The position numbers were made by a program, and so were the translations under genes. This document shows positions 35,549 through 46,600 of a stretch of DNA of 64,000 nt, piece by piece (position 1 is the first letter of the stretch; every line of letters begins with the position of its first letter). This stretch comes from Pelobacter sp. (lineage in GTDB: Bacteria > Desulfobacterota > Desulfuromonadia > Geobacterales > Pseudopelobacteraceae). Location of the stretch: contig JAVBXN010000028.1 of assembly GCA_030824515.1 (NCBI GenBank), forward strand, positions 33,807 through 97,806, given 5' to 3'. Under the pieces are notes generated by a model. That model was given only the letters and a program-made list of their open reading frames with translations. It was not told the origin of the DNA and searched no databases.

Positions 35549-35674
35549 CGGGAAAACCGAACCATCCGCCAAACGGGATCGAAGAGCAGATCAACCTGTC
35601 AATGAGCAGAGATCAAACCGGGCATGACCAAGTTTGTTTTTGGGTTTTCTGACTGGCCGACCGGGGGAGTGTCT

Positions 35675-38600
35675 ATGAAAAAGTTGATCGTTAGATATGC
35701 AATTGTTATATCCGCTTCGTTTGCCTTTTCGCTCCCGGCGGCCGATGCCGCCATGCAGTGCAATGGCTGTCATGGGACAGCAACACCGGTCGATTACCGC
35801 CCCTTGGATGAATCCGGCCGTAATCCGGCCACCGGCGGTTTTCAGGGCAATCACCGCACCCACATGGATGCTCCGGCGGCCCCTTCCGCATGCGGCACCT
35901 GCCACCCGGGCAGCCCGACATACATTTCCGCTCACCGCGATGGAAAAATCAAGGTTTCATCGCGCATCAACAACTCGCCGCTTACCACGACCTATAAGAA
36001 CAGCACCAGCGCCTTCAACCAGAGCGCTACGCCCGCACAGGGAAGCTGCAATTACGTCAATTGCCACTTTGAAAACGTAACTCCGGTGTGGGGCAGCAAC
36101 CCGGCTGCGACTTCCTGCACAACCTGCCATACAGCGCCCCCCAACGGGGGTTCGAGCGGCGCAGCCGGAAGCCACGCCAGGCATGCCCAGTATTTTCCCG
36201 GCACATCCAACTGCCTGAAATGCCACGCCAACAATACCAGCTTTCAGCATGCCACCAGCGCCGGAAACCGTAATCTCGCCATCAGCTTCGCCGCCGCGCC
36301 CAATAACGGCAGCGGTGTCTATTCCGGCGCGCTCAACGATTACCTGCCCAGCCAGACCAACAGCTTCGGCAACTGCACCGCCACCTACTGCCACAGCCCC
36401 GGCACCAAATCGGCAAGCTTCAATCCCCCCAACCAGACCGCCACCTGGGGCGGAACGCTGGGATGCGCCGGATGCCATGCCGCCACTCCCGCCACCGGCA
36501 GTCACGCGGGCCACGTGTCAACCACCTATGGCGTGCCGGTTGCATGTTACAAGTGCCATGCCGCCACGGTCACTTCCGGTATGGCAATTTCCTCGACCGA
36601 CAATCATGTCAACAAGCTGGTCAATATCGCTTTCAACAGCAGCACCACGGCCATCTTCGGCAAATACAGCGGTCACGTGACACCGATGCAGAAGAATCCC
36701 GGTTCGGGATATGCCAACTGCGAAAATATCTATTGCCATTCCAACGGCCAGAACCCGGGCGGCACCTGGCCGCCGACCTACTCGACCCCGAAGTGGGGGA
36801 CGGCGGCTACCGGCGAATGCGGCACCTGCCACGACCACGGCTATCATGGCGGCGTTGCGCTGATAAGTTCCGGCAGCCATGGCAGACATATGGGCTACAA
36901 TTTCGGCGCGGATAACGTAACCAGATGTGGTGTTTGCCATTATGGCTCCGGCTTTGCAACTCCGTCCTGCTCACTCTGCCACTTCAGCACTGCGCTAACG
37001 GACCTGCATGTTAACCATAATGTGGATGTCAGCTTTGTCACCAGGTTTGGCGGGACATACAACGGCACCCCTGCGCCTGGCGACGGCTACAGCACCTGCT
37101 CCAACGGCTACTGTCACTCCAACGGAGTCTCGGTTTCTACAGGCACGGTGCCCAACAACACCACCGTCAGCTGGGGCAGCGCCGGACCGCTGGCCTGCAA
37201 CTCCTGCCACGGCAACGCCACATATGGCGCCGATTACCGCAAAGCCGCCCCTCTGTACGCATCAGGCTCTCCAAAAGGCAACGCCCATGCCAGTCACATC
37301 AGAACCGGCGCCCTCAGCGGCGTCTACATGCAGTGCTTCAACTGTCATGCGGGCACCACCCGCAACAACACCAGCATTGTTGACACTACACTGCATGTCA
37401 ACAAAGCCTACAATGTCGCCTCTATACTTGGCGCCTTCTCGTCGGCCTTCCGTGATGGCGACAATACCATGAACAGCACGAAAGTAACCCTTGCCTACAG
37501 CTATAATGCCTCGGGCAGCAGCTGTTCCAACGTATCCTGCCACCCGATCGGCTTAAACATCACCACGACGCCCCCCACTCCCAAGACACGCGCAACCAGC
37601 TCGATCAAGTGGAACAAGAGCGGGGTCTGCATCGACTGCCACAACATCGACATGCAGAGCACATCAACCTTCCACCACTCGATGCGCAACTATTCATCCG
37701 GTTATCCGTTGCTGTCGCCATACAGCAGCGCCAGCAACGGCATCAACGTCTATTCCCGGCGCTGCACCATGTGCCACGTCGATCACGGCATCTTCAGCAA
37801 CGATCTGAACAGCTCAAACAGCATTGGAAGGGCCGCAAACCTGCGGACAGATATCGCCGTGACGCCGACCGCTTCAAGCGGCTACAGCAACAAGGATTAT
37901 ATCAAATCAGGCAGCGGCGGCATCTGCATCAGTTGCCACAACACGGCCAAGGCCAAGGATAGTACACGTCGCAAGAATGACTATCCCGCCAACGTGACGC
38001 CGGCCATCACCCAGGCGCAGTACTCCGGCTCGGGCCATCAGTACGATGTGCCGGCCAGGTTCATGAGCGACGGCAGCACGGTCTACGGCAACTGTTCCAA
38101 GTGCCATAACGCGTTGCTGAACGAGACCTCCGTATTCATGAACGCCACCTCCACCTACCAGTTCGGCAACCACAACAGCGGCATACGGCGGCTCCAGGGG
38201 ACGCTCGACGCGGCCGGAGGAGAAACCGCCGAGGAACAGATCTGCTATCGCTGTCACAGCCTGATTTCGGATGCCGATCCTGGTGGTGGACCACCCAAGG
38301 CGGTAGCAAACAAGGATTTCTACGGTGTTGCCCCGATGAGCCTGGCCTCCCAGGATGTCTTCGCGGCCAACCTGGATTTCAGGCCGGCAAATCCGACCTA
38401 CAGCACCACCAGCAAGCTCTACTTCAAACCTGTCGCCGCCGAGACTCCGGCCGAAGCTATGCCCAATCAGCACAACACCGGAGACACTTTTGCCGGCGGA
38501 ACCTGGATCGGCCGCGCCATGTCCCCCTGGGAGACCACCACCGCCTACGAAACAAAGAGCCAGGACACCGAACTGGCCGGCACCAATTACTGGCGCATGG

Positions 38601-40207
38601 TTTCCTTCATCTCGCCCAAGGTCTACAGTACGACCACCGTGCCCGCCGGCAACTGGGTGATCAACATCTACTGCCGCGAATCCTCTACTTACCAGAACGC
38701 CAAGATCAGGTACATGGTCTACAAATGGAATGATCCTGCCGACAGCATCGGCGCAACGATCATAGCCACGGGGACCAACACGACCGAGCTTGCCACCACC
38801 TCCGCTCCCGGCTCAGTCCGTCAGATCGCGGTGAACGTGCCGGCCACCACCCTCACCGCGGGGGAGAAGATCGTAGTTGACCTGATACTGGACACATCGT
38901 CTACCGTAACCACCGATTATATCGGATCATTTTACTTCGGCAGCCATGCCCCCAGCAACCTGACCCTTCCCGGCAATGTGAACTGGAGCTATGCCGATCC
39001 GGGAGCAGCCGGCTTCGGCCATAGAACCCAGCACTATTCCGGAATCCACCTGCCTTCCACCAAAAATGAAACCCTGGACTACATCTCCCGAAACCGGCAT
39101 GTGGAGTGCGTGGATTGCCATAACCCGCATGCGACCCGCAACGGACTGCATGGCGACTACGGCATCGCCACCGGCGGCAGCACCACCACGCTGGTCAACA
39201 GCAACAAGAACTGGGTCCCCAACCAGTGGGTCGGCGACTTCATCAACATCATCTCCGGAACCGGCGCCGGCCAGACAGCCACCATCAGCAGCAACACCGC
39301 CACCACCATCACGGTGCCGACCTGGACCGCTCCGGCCAGCGGCAGTGTCTACCGGATCACGACCAACACCAATGCTGTATCAAGGAGCCAAAGGGGCGTG
39401 CCCGGGGCAAGTGTCAGCTATACTGGCGCCTGGACCAACGGCGCCTACAGCCTGGTAAACGAAGCGACCTACGAGTACGAAATCTGTTTCAAGTGCCATG
39501 CGGCCACCAACGCCACCTCCAACACCCTGCGTTACTGGAACGTGACCTCGGCCTCCCTGGGCGCCGCCCGCTGGACCAACATCGGACTGGAGTTCAACCC
39601 CAACAACGCCTCCTACCACCCCGTGGTGCAGGCCTTGCCGGCGACAGGCAACCGTCGGCTGTCAACCGCAGCGCTGACCGGAGGCTGGGCGCCCGGCGAG
39701 GTGATGTCCTGCTCCGACTGTCATGGCCGGGACACCGGCACCTCGGCCACAGCCCAGGGTCCCCACGGGTCAACCGTCAAATGGATGCTGACCGGCACCT
39801 ATCAAAACTGGCCTTTTACTTCGGCAACCGCCAACGGCACCGCCGCCGGAGGCACGCTTCTGACCGGAACAGGCACCACCACGGTTCCGGCCAACAATTT
39901 CTGTTTCAACTGCCATACCTGGTCCGCGGGAGGATTCGGTCACACAAAATCGTCGGGCGGACATAACAAGGCTTGCGTGAACTGTCATATCCGGGTTCCG
40001 CACGGCGGCAAGGTCCCACGCCTGCTGACCGGTCCCAATGCGCCCCCCCGCTACAAGCCGGATGGAAATGGCGGAGCGTTTTCAGGTTACTACCTGACCA
40101 GCGCCGTGCTACCGGCAACAGGCTACATGCTGGCAACCAGCGTCAGCTGTTCCAACATATGCGGAGCGAAGCACACCGACAACACCCTGAAAGCCAACTA
40201 CTGGTAA
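35675..40207 (+). CDS. Giant secreted multihaem c-type cytochrome (26 candidate haem sites)
   Basis: 1510 residues from ATG 35675, chosen for its GGGGGAG site and the signal peptide MKKLIVRYAIVISASFAFS. I count 21 CxxCH motifs and 5 CxxxxCH motifs (for example CNYVNCH, CTATYCH, CENIYCH). The alternation of CxxxxCH and CxxCH matches the Geobacter GSu_C4xC__C2xCH domain. Residues ~860-1145 are haem-free and beta-rich, perhaps a binding domain. It likely works outside or in the periplasm in electron transfer, possibly to extracellular acceptors. A last motif CSNICGAKH is not a standard haem site. Confidence 0.92.
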   Translation: MKKLIVRYAIVISASFAFSLPAADAAMQCNGCHGTATPVDYRPLDESGRNPATGGFQGNHRTHMDAPAAPSACGTCHPGSPTYISAHRDGKIKVSSRINNSPLTTTYKNSTSAFNQSATPAQGSCNYVNCHFENVTPVWGSNPAATSCTTCHTAPPNGGSSGAAGSHARHAQYFPGTSNCLKCHANNTSFQHATSAGNRNLAISFAAAPNNGSGVYSGALNDYLPSQTNSFGNCTATYCHSPGTKSASFNPPNQTATWGGTLGCAGCHAATPATGSHAGHVSTTYGVPVACYKCHAATVTSGMAISSTDNHVNKLVNIAFNSSTTAIFGKYSGHVTPMQKNPGSGYANCENIYCHSNGQNPGGTWPPTYSTPKWGTAATGECGTCHDHGYHGGVALISSGSHGRHMGYNFGADNVTRCGVCHYGSGFATPSCSLCHFSTALTDLHVNHNVDVSFVTRFGGTYNGTPAPGDGYSTCSNGYCHSNGVSVSTGTVPNNTTVSWGSAGPLACNSCHGNATYGADYRKAAPLYASGSPKGNAHASHIRTGALSGVYMQCFNCHAGTTRNNTSIVDTTLHVNKAYNVASILGAFSSAFRDGDNTMNSTKVTLAYSYNASGSSCSNVSCHPIGLNITTTPPTPKTRATSSIKWNKSGVCIDCHNIDMQSTSTFHHSMRNYSSGYPLLSPYSSASNGINVYSRRCTMCHVDHGIFSNDLNSSNSIGRAANLRTDIAVTPTASSGYSNKDYIKSGSGGICISCHNTAKAKDSTRRKNDYPANVTPAITQAQYSGSGHQYDVPARFMSDGSTVYGNCSKCHNALLNETSVFMNATSTYQFGNHNSGIRRLQGTLDAAGGETAEEQICYRCHSLISDADPGGGPPKAVANKDFYGVAPMSLASQDVFAANLDFRPANPTYSTTSKLYFKPVAAETPAEAMPNQHNTGDTFAGGTWIGRAMSPWETTTAYETKSQDTELAGTNYWRMVSFISPKVYSTTTVPAGNWVINIYCRESSTYQNAKIRYMVYKWNDPADSIGATIIATGTNTTELATTSAPGSVRQIAVNVPATTLTAGEKIVVDLILDTSSTVTTDYIGSFYFGSHAPSNLTLPGNVNWSYADPGAAGFGHRTQHYSGIHLPSTKNETLDYISRNRHVECVDCHNPHATRNGLHGDYGIATGGSTTTLVNSNKNWVPNQWVGDFINIISGTGAGQTATISSNTATTITVPTWTAPASGSVYRITTNTNAVSRSQRGVPGASVSYTGAWTNGAYSLVNEATYEYEICFKCHAATNATSNTLRYWNVTSASLGAARWTNIGLEFNPNNASYHPVVQALPATGNRRLSTAALTGGWAPGEVMSCSDCHGRDTGTSATAQGPHGSTVKWMLTGTYQNWPFTSATANGTAAGGTLLTGTGTTTVPANNFCFNCHTWSAGGFGHTKSSGGHNKACVNCHIRVPHGGKVPRLLTGPNAPPRYKPDGNGGAFSGYYLTSAVLPATGYMLATSVSCSNICGAKHTDNTLKANYW

Positions 40208-40230
40208 TCAGGAAGATGCCCGGGAGGTTC

Positions 40231-40800
40231 ATGAAGACCAATCGATTTCTGGCACCAATGTTTCAAATCATCATACTTGCGCTTTTATCCGTGACGTTGG
40301 TTGCATGTACCGAAAACAAATGCGATACCGGGGAGATTGAACACATTATCAGGCGCTACAACCATCTTGTGATCCAGGGTTACCGAAACCAGGATATGAA
40401 CCCCATGCAGGAAGTCACCACCGAGGAGCAGGCACGAAAGCTTTACCATCACATGGCCGCCCTCGGTGAAGGGCAGTTGCGAATGGAGTCTGAACTAAAA
40501 GGCATCATCTTCAAAAAGACGGATCTGCGCGGCAACTCTGATGCAACGGTGGAAACCGAAGAAACCTGGGATTTCTCCCATCGCAAAATGGCCACCAACG
40601 AAAAATACGCCGAAGAAAAGGGTTTTATCTACCGCATGGGTTATGTCCTGAATAAAAAGGATGGGCGCTGGATGATCACCCAGGTCAACACCATCAGCGG
40701 AACCAGTACCAATACGGTTATTCCGTGGCCGCAGCTTGACCGCAAAGGAAACAGGGTCAACCCTTCACGGGACGGTGCCAAACCGGCCAATCACCCCTGA
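40231..40800 (+). CDS. Lipoprotein of unknown function
   Basis: 189 residues from ATG 40231; a frame extending further upstream runs through the cytochrome gene. The signal peptide ends in the lipobox LVAC, so it should be lipid-anchored. The remainder (IEHIIRRYNHLVIQGYRNQD, ETWDFSHRKMATNEKYAEEK, DGRWMITQVNTIS) resembles NTF2/SnoaL-like small folds by eye, which I cannot confirm. It sits between the cytochrome and ResB, 23 bp after the former, so a role in cytochrome placement or maturation is likely. Confidence 0.65.
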   Translation: MKTNRFLAPMFQIIILALLSVTLVACTENKCDTGEIEHIIRRYNHLVIQGYRNQDMNPMQEVTTEEQARKLYHHMAALGEGQLRMESELKGIIFKKTDLRGNSDATVETEETWDFSHRKMATNEKYAEEKGFIYRMGYVLNKKDGRWMITQVNTISGTSTNTVIPWPQLDRKGNRVNPSRDGAKPANHP

Positions 40801-40802
40801 CA

Positions 40803-42131
40803 ATGAATCAATTCAAGCGATTCTTTCTCTCGCGAACAACCATCATCGGCCTGATATTGTCGGCATTGACCGCCGTTACCCTGTCGGCGTTAATCCCTCA
40901 GAGTTTCCTGACCTCTTCTGAAAGAATGCTTGCGTGGCAAACTGCGCACCCGTTTGCCGAACGCTTGAGTGAACTGTTCGGTCTCCACCGGATTTACATG
41001 CACCCGGCTTTTGCGGTTATTTTAGGCGGTGTGACAATCTCACTGGCCCTTTCCACCTGGAATCAGTTTCTTACGGCCTGGAGGCGCACCTTTAACCCGG
41101 AGCGGGGAATAAGCAACGGTGAATGTTTTTCCGTGCCCGGCACAGTGGCCGACTCCTGCCGCAGACTGGCTGCCAAAGGCTATTACCGCCTGGGAGGTAC
41201 GGCGGAAGAGGTGCTGCTGGTACGCCACCCCTGGGGTTACTGGGGCAACACCCTGCTTCACCTGGGAATGATGGTAACCATCGCCGCAGCGCTTTTCATA
41301 GCGCTGACCCAGCAGCGGGGAGTGATACACCTCGTCGAGAGAGCCATCCGGCAACCTTCCGAGCCGCTGCTGATGGAGGAGCATGGACTGCTGGCAAAAC
41401 CGCTGCTGTTGCCACAGGCTTTGCGTCTGGACCGGATTGAATACAGCTTCGGGCCAAACCATGCCGTGCGCCAGGTAGCGTCAACGCTCTCTTTTCTTAC
41501 TGATTCCGGAACAAGCGAAACAAAAACCGTGGAAATCAACCGCATTCTCTCCCAGCGTGGAATCCGCTACTATCAGGGAGTGGAGTTCGGACATGCCTTT
41601 TTCGTGGAAGTGATCTCACGTACGGGAGATAATCGGCTGTATCAGCTTCAGATTCAACACCCCGAAACACCGGACAAACCAAGCTATAACGATTATCAGG
41701 ATCTGCTCGGAGATGGCTGCCTGGTGCGGGCCAAATACTGGGTTGATGCCGAAAGAGAATCCTTTGACAATGTAAACCCGCTGCTGATGCTGCGCCTGGA
41801 CTGCCGGGGAGAGGAAATGGGACAGTTCCCCATCAAAGTCGGGGAAGATGGAAGCATTGGCCCGTACAAATTCCATCTTCTCGCATTTGCTCCCTGGTCG
41901 CGGTTGATAGTGGTCAACTTAAGCGGAATGCCTGGAATCTTCCTCGGTTTTTTCATCATCTGCCTGGGAGGAGTACTGCATTATTTCACCACGCCCCGCG
42001 AGGCATGGGTGTGCAACACAACCGCCGGTGAAACCGGAATCTGCTGGCGTGCGACGAAATTCGCCGGATTCTATCGGGAGGAGTTGGCTTCATTGAAAGA
42101 ATCGCTGGGGTGCGGGGAGAACCATGGATAA
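40803..42131 (+). CDS. resB: Cytochrome c biogenesis protein ResB
   Basis: A 442-residue membrane protein of the ResB family. N-terminal transmembrane helices (TIIGLILSALTAVTLSALIP, FAVILGGVTISLAL) and another near residue 155 are followed by a large periplasmic domain (PLLLPQALRLDRIEYSFGPN, RGIRYYQGVEFGHAF) and a final helix near residue 380 (IFLGFFIICLGGVLHYF). ResB and CcsA form the system II haem-export and ligation machine. The ORF begins 2 bases after the lipoprotein stop and overlaps ccsA by 8 bp. Confidence 0.88.
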   Translation: MNQFKRFFLSRTTIIGLILSALTAVTLSALIPQSFLTSSERMLAWQTAHPFAERLSELFGLHRIYMHPAFAVILGGVTISLALSTWNQFLTAWRRTFNPERGISNGECFSVPGTVADSCRRLAAKGYYRLGGTAEEVLLVRHPWGYWGNTLLHLGMMVTIAAALFIALTQQRGVIHLVERAIRQPSEPLLMEEHGLLAKPLLLPQALRLDRIEYSFGPNHAVRQVASTLSFLTDSGTSETKTVEINRILSQRGIRYYQGVEFGHAFFVEVISRTGDNRLYQLQIQHPETPDKPSYNDYQDLLGDGCLVRAKYWVDAERESFDNVNPLLMLRLDCRGEEMGQFPIKVGEDGSIGPYKFHLLAFAPWSRLIVVNLSGMPGIFLGFFIICLGGVLHYFTTPREAWVCNTTAGETGICWRATKFAGFYREELASLKESLGCGENHG

Positions 42132-42954
42132 GCAGGTGGCGATATATGTGGCCTTGAACTGGCTGGCGGTGTTCTGCTACGTGGCAGCCACCATTGCCAA
42201 TGTCAGCGGCGTCGTGTTCAGGAAAGAGGTTGTCGAGCGACGCAGCTATTACCCGGCATGGCTTGGACTGCTTGTTCAATCAATCGCCATCATCTACTGG
42301 TGGCGCATCGTCGGACATGGTCCCTACATGGCGCCCAGCGAAGTATTGTCATCCGACGCATGGATCACGATGGTCGTGTTCCTGGTCTTTATGCGTTGTT
42401 TCCCGCGCATCAGGCTGGCCAGCGTGATCGTCTTTCCGGTGACATTCCTGCTGATCGCACTGGCAATTTTCTACAATCCCGGTATCCGTTCGCTACCGCC
42501 AACCTTTGGCAGTATCTGGCTGGTGCTGCACATCTCTTTTTACAAGATCTCGCTGGGTACCCTGGTGATAGCGCTGGCATTTTCGATCTTCTTCCTTCTG
42601 AAAAACGACCGGGTTCCCTCTGCCTGGATGCAGCGCCTGCCCGAGCCGGACAGTATCGACCTGTATGCCTACCGTTTCACCGGGTTCGGTTTTATCTTCT
42701 GGGCTATCGGCATGCTGGCCGGATCGATCTGGGCCTATAAATCATGGGGACGCTTCTGGGGCTGGGATCCTGTGGAAACCTGGTCGCTGATTACCTGGCT
42801 CATGTTCGGCGTGTATCTGCATCTGCGGCGTTTTTTCCGAATCAGCGGACGTTTTGCAGCCTGTTTGTTCATCTTCTGTTTCATACTGTCGCTTGTTTCG
42901 CTGTTTGTAACCTCCCACATGGGAAGCTCTATTCATGCGGAATATTTCCAGTGA
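42124..42954 (+). CDS. ccsA: Cytochrome c biogenesis protein CcsA/ResC
   Basis: A 276-residue polytopic protein with about eight transmembrane helices. The tryptophan-rich haem-handling WWD segment is WGRFWGWDPVETWSLITW (~208-225). Histidines in VLHISFYK, YLHLRR and TSHMGSSIH match the conserved external and transmembrane haem ligands. With ResB it delivers and attaches haem to c-type cytochromes; the giant cytochrome three genes upstream would be an obvious substrate. Confidence 0.9.
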   Translation: MDKQVAIYVALNWLAVFCYVAATIANVSGVVFRKEVVERRSYYPAWLGLLVQSIAIIYWWRIVGHGPYMAPSEVLSSDAWITMVVFLVFMRCFPRIRLASVIVFPVTFLLIALAIFYNPGIRSLPPTFGSIWLVLHISFYKISLGTLVIALAFSIFFLLKNDRVPSAWMQRLPEPDSIDLYAYRFTGFGFIFWAIGMLAGSIWAYKSWGRFWGWDPVETWSLITWLMFGVYLHLRRFFRISGRFAACLFIFCFILSLVSLFVTSHMGSSIHAEYFQ

Positions 42955-43041
42955 CTGGCGCTGGCGCCTGCCGGGCTGTGCTCGATCATCCGATCATCAA
43001 ACAGAGCCCGGAAGCCCCTGCCCCTGATATTGCACCTGTCT

Positions 43042-43329
43042 TTACTGTCCCTCGCCCTTCTCCTCCCGAGGCGGTGGCGGTGCCCCTTCCGGAACCGCCA
43101 CCAGCTGGCCATCGAACAACTTGCAGGTGGCCTTGATCGTGCCATTGGGAGTGCCAAGCTCTACCTCCGCCCCCTCGCTTTTCTCTTTGCAGATGTCGAA
43201 TGCTGCCTGCGGCGGCCTTCTGCGTTCACCCGGCGGTCGCCGGAAATCGTTGCTGGCCAGCGCCATCCCCGGAACCATGATCGCCAGCAGGCAGACCGCT
43301 CCAAGCCTCTTCATTCCGTGTACACTCAT
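43042..43329 (-). CDS. Small secreted protein with two cysteines, unknown function
   Basis: 95 residues from ATG 43329, selected because AGGAGCGAG precedes it and it starts a clean signal peptide (MKRLGAVCLLAIMVPGMALA with a short upstream tail). The mature part is proline/arginine-rich at both ends (RRPPGERRRPPQAA, GAPPPPREEK) around DICKEKSEGAEVEL and TIKATCKLFDGQLVAVP, with two Cys that could form a disulphide. No known family. Convergent with ccsA. Confidence 0.65.
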   Translation of the reverse strand: MSVHGMKRLGAVCLLAIMVPGMALASNDFRRPPGERRRPPQAAFDICKEKSEGAEVELGTPNGTIKATCKLFDGQLVAVPEGAPPPPREEKGEGQ

Positions 43330-43631
43330 CTCTCGCTCCTTTTTACCTGGTGCAACCGTTTGATTTACCTCTGTTCGGAGCTTATCAGGCAAATGTGCAC
43401 TAAATATGCAGCAAACATGCAAAAATTCAGGAAATTCGGCCTTGGCTGGAGAGTGTTGCGGTTCTGGATCAAAAGCCGGATCAGGATTGTCTTGACAGAT
43501 GCAAACAGCGCATACCAGAAGCGGCTGCTGAGAAACCGAGAACGAGTCCGCGCGGAGAGCACTTTGATTTGAAATCGGGGGAACATCACACTGGACATCA
43601 CTTCGCCCGCTCTGTTAAAGTATGCAATTCC
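43330..43631. other. Divergent intergenic region upstream of smc
   Basis: 302 bp between the small secreted protein and smc. It contains TTGACA near 43494 but no well-placed -10, and a ribosome-binding sequence at the left end serving the leftward gene. No further gene is seen. Confidence 0.4.
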
Positions 43632-46600
43632 ATGAAAATCAAACGCCTCGAAATATCCGGTTTCAAATCCTTTGCCGACAAAGTCGTGCTGGACTTCCAG
43701 CAGGAGGTGACCGGCGTGGTCGGCCCGAACGGCTGCGGCAAGTCCAATATCGTGGATGCCATCCGCTGGTGCATGGGGGAGCAGTCCGCCAAGAACCTGC
43801 GCGGCAAGGCCATGGAGGACGTGATCTTCGCCGGCAGCGAAACCCGCAAGCCGCTGGGACTGGCCGAGGTGTCGCTGGTGTTTTCCACCGAGGACGGCCG
43901 CGCGCCGGCCAAATATCTGGATTATTCCGAAATCCAGCTCACCCGCCGCCTGTACCGCGACGGCGACAGCGACTACCTGATCAACAAGATTCCCTGCCGC
44001 CTGATGGACATCACCGAACTGTTCATGGATACCGGAGTCGGCACCCGCGCCTATTCGATCATCGAGCAGGGCAAGATCGGCATGATCCTGCATTCCCGCC
44101 CGGAAGAGCGCCGTTTTCTGATCGAGGAGGCGGCCGGGGTCACCAAATTCAAATCCCGCAAGCAGCTGGCACTTAAAAAGATCGAAGGCACCCGTCAGAA
44201 CCTGGCCCGACTGGCCGACGTGCTGGGGGAGATCCGCCGGCAGCTGGGCTCGCTGCAACGCCAGGCCAAAAAAGCCGAGAAGTTCCGGGAATACCGCGAT
44301 GAACTGCGGGAAATAGAGCTGCTCTTCACCGCCCGCGAATACCTGGAGACACAGGCTGCCCGCAGCCAGGCCGAACGTGAAATGGCACTGCTGAACGAAC
44401 GCATCCGCGAGGTTTTCGCCGCTTCATCGCTGGGGGAATCACGTGCCGAAGAAGCCAGGGTGGCGCTGCTGGAGGCGGAAAAGGCCTTGGCCCAGTCCCA
44501 GGAGGAGGTCTTCCGGGTCAGGAGCGAGTTCGGCACCACCGAAAACGGTCTGGAGTTCCAGCGCAAGGAACTGGCCGGGTTGGATGGACGCCTGGCGCGG
44601 CTGGAAGCTGAAACCGGCGAACTGGAAAAACGCCTCAAGGAGTGCGACGACCAAAAGGCTGTACTGGAGCTGCGGCGCGACACCGGCAGCCTGGACGTGA
44701 CCGGAACCCAGGCCGGGTTGGAGCAGGCCGAAGCGCAACTGCTCGAACAGCAACAGCTCGAGGAAGAACTGAACCGGAACCTGGAGACGCGGCGCAAGGA
44801 ACTGTTCACCGCGCTGGCCGAAGCGGCCCAGTTCAAGAGTCGCCTGGAAAACGCCCAGAAAAGGCTCTCCGGACTGGATGAGCGCATCGGACGCCAAAAG
44901 CGTGAGAATGCGCAACTGGCCGAACGACGCGAACAGCTTCGCCAGAGGAGTTCAGCGCTCGAAAGGGAAATATCTGCCGGACAACTGGAACTGGAAACAC
45001 TGCAGGCAGAAATATCCGTGCTGCGCGGACATGAGGATGACCTTAAAAAACGCCTGCCCGAAGTGGAGAAGAACTGGCAGTCGCGCCGGGATCAACTGAA
45101 TCGTTCCTCATCTCGCCTGCACTCGCTGCGGGAGCTGGAGGCCCAGTTTGCCGGTTTCGGCCAGGGAGTGCGCACACTGATGAAGGACGCACGCCTGCGT
45201 TCCGGCTTCAGCGGTGTGCTGGCGGATACGGTACAGGCTCCTCCCGAACTGGAGGCGGCGGTCGAAACCGCACTGGCTGAGCGGTTGCAGTGCCTGCTCT
45301 GCGAAAATGACGGCGACGCGATCCAGGCCTTGCAGTTTCTGAAAGGAAACAACGGCGGACGGGCCGGCATCGCGTTGCCGCTGGAGTACGATACGCCAGC
45401 CATCGCCGGCGTGACCGGAAGCACTCCACTGGCGGGACTGTTGCAGAGCAGCGGCCGCTATGCCGGGCTGATCCGCAACATGCTGGCCACTGTGATGCTG
45501 GTTGACGACATCAACACCGCCATCGGGCTGGCCCGCAGCCATCCCGAACTGACTTTTGTCACCCGCGATGGCGACATGGTCACAGCAGGCGGAATCGTCA
45601 GCGGCGGATCGGGCGACCAGGTCAACAAGGGGCTGATCCACAAGAAGCGCGAGATCCGGGAGCTTGAGCAACAGGTGGCAATGCTGGAAGAGGAGACCGC
45701 TTCCCTTGGCAAACAACGCGAAGACCTGCGCAGCCAGAGCCAGGAAGTGGCCGAGGGCTTGAAGTCCGGCGGGACACATCTGCACCAGTGCGAGCTGAAG
45801 CTGACCGGCCTGCGCAAGGACCGCCAGCAGGCCACGGACGAGTCGGCCCGCATCGAGGAACGGCTGGAACTGCAGGGCCTTGAGACCGCCAATCTCGACG
45901 AGGAGCGCCAAACACTGGAGGACGAGCTGAAACTGGCCCGGGAGCAGATCGGACAGTCCGGCAGCATTTCCAAAGAGCTGGAACAGGAAACGAACCGTTT
46001 GAAAGAGTCGCTGGACCAGCAGCGTGCCATACTGGCCGCCACCCGGGAAAAAGTCACCGCGATCCGGGTGCAGACCGCCACGCTCAAGGAGCAGCACGAG
46101 GCGCACCTGCGGGGATTGGCTGACCTGGAGCGCCAGACCACGGATCTGGCCAGGCGCATGGCCGGGGATCGCCAGGAGATCGAATCCGGCGCTGCCGCCC
46201 GGCTCCAGTTGCAGGCTTCAATCGCCTCCGCTTCGGAACGGCTGGAGGAGCTTTTGCGGCTGCAGGTTAAGACCGAAGAGCGCCTGAACGTGGCCCGGGA
46301 AGCCTTCGAAGCGGCCGGCGTCGGATTGAACGAGAACGAAGCGCTGCTCAAGAAGGCCCGTGAAGAGAGCGACTCCGTCCGCCAGGCCCAGGGCGACCTG
46401 AACCTGCGTTTTTCGACCCTGAACATGCAGGCCGAACATCTGGAACGGACACTGCAGGAAAAAAGCCGCATCGACATGAGCGAGGCGCTGGCACGGCTGG
46501 AGGCGGCAGCGTTTGACCAGGACACCCGCCGCTTGCGCCAGGGAGAACTGCAGCGCCTGCTGGACGAGATGGGTGAAGTCAACCTGATGGCGATCGAAGA

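Larger units (their letters stand above)
35078..35674. other. Non-coding region upstream of the giant cytochrome
   Basis: 597 bp without a supported gene. It contains a long terminator-like hairpin (35153-35203) and a second long stem with internal bulges (35471-35548). The rest is AT-rich between 35220 and 35460 and may carry the promoter of the cytochrome operon, but no single promoter stands out. Confidence 0.5.

Noticed and set aside
35078..35674. GEMM (cyclic di-GMP/cGAMP) riboswitch upstream of the cytochrome
   Set aside because: The conserved GEMM core words are absent; only a non-matching hairpin element is present.
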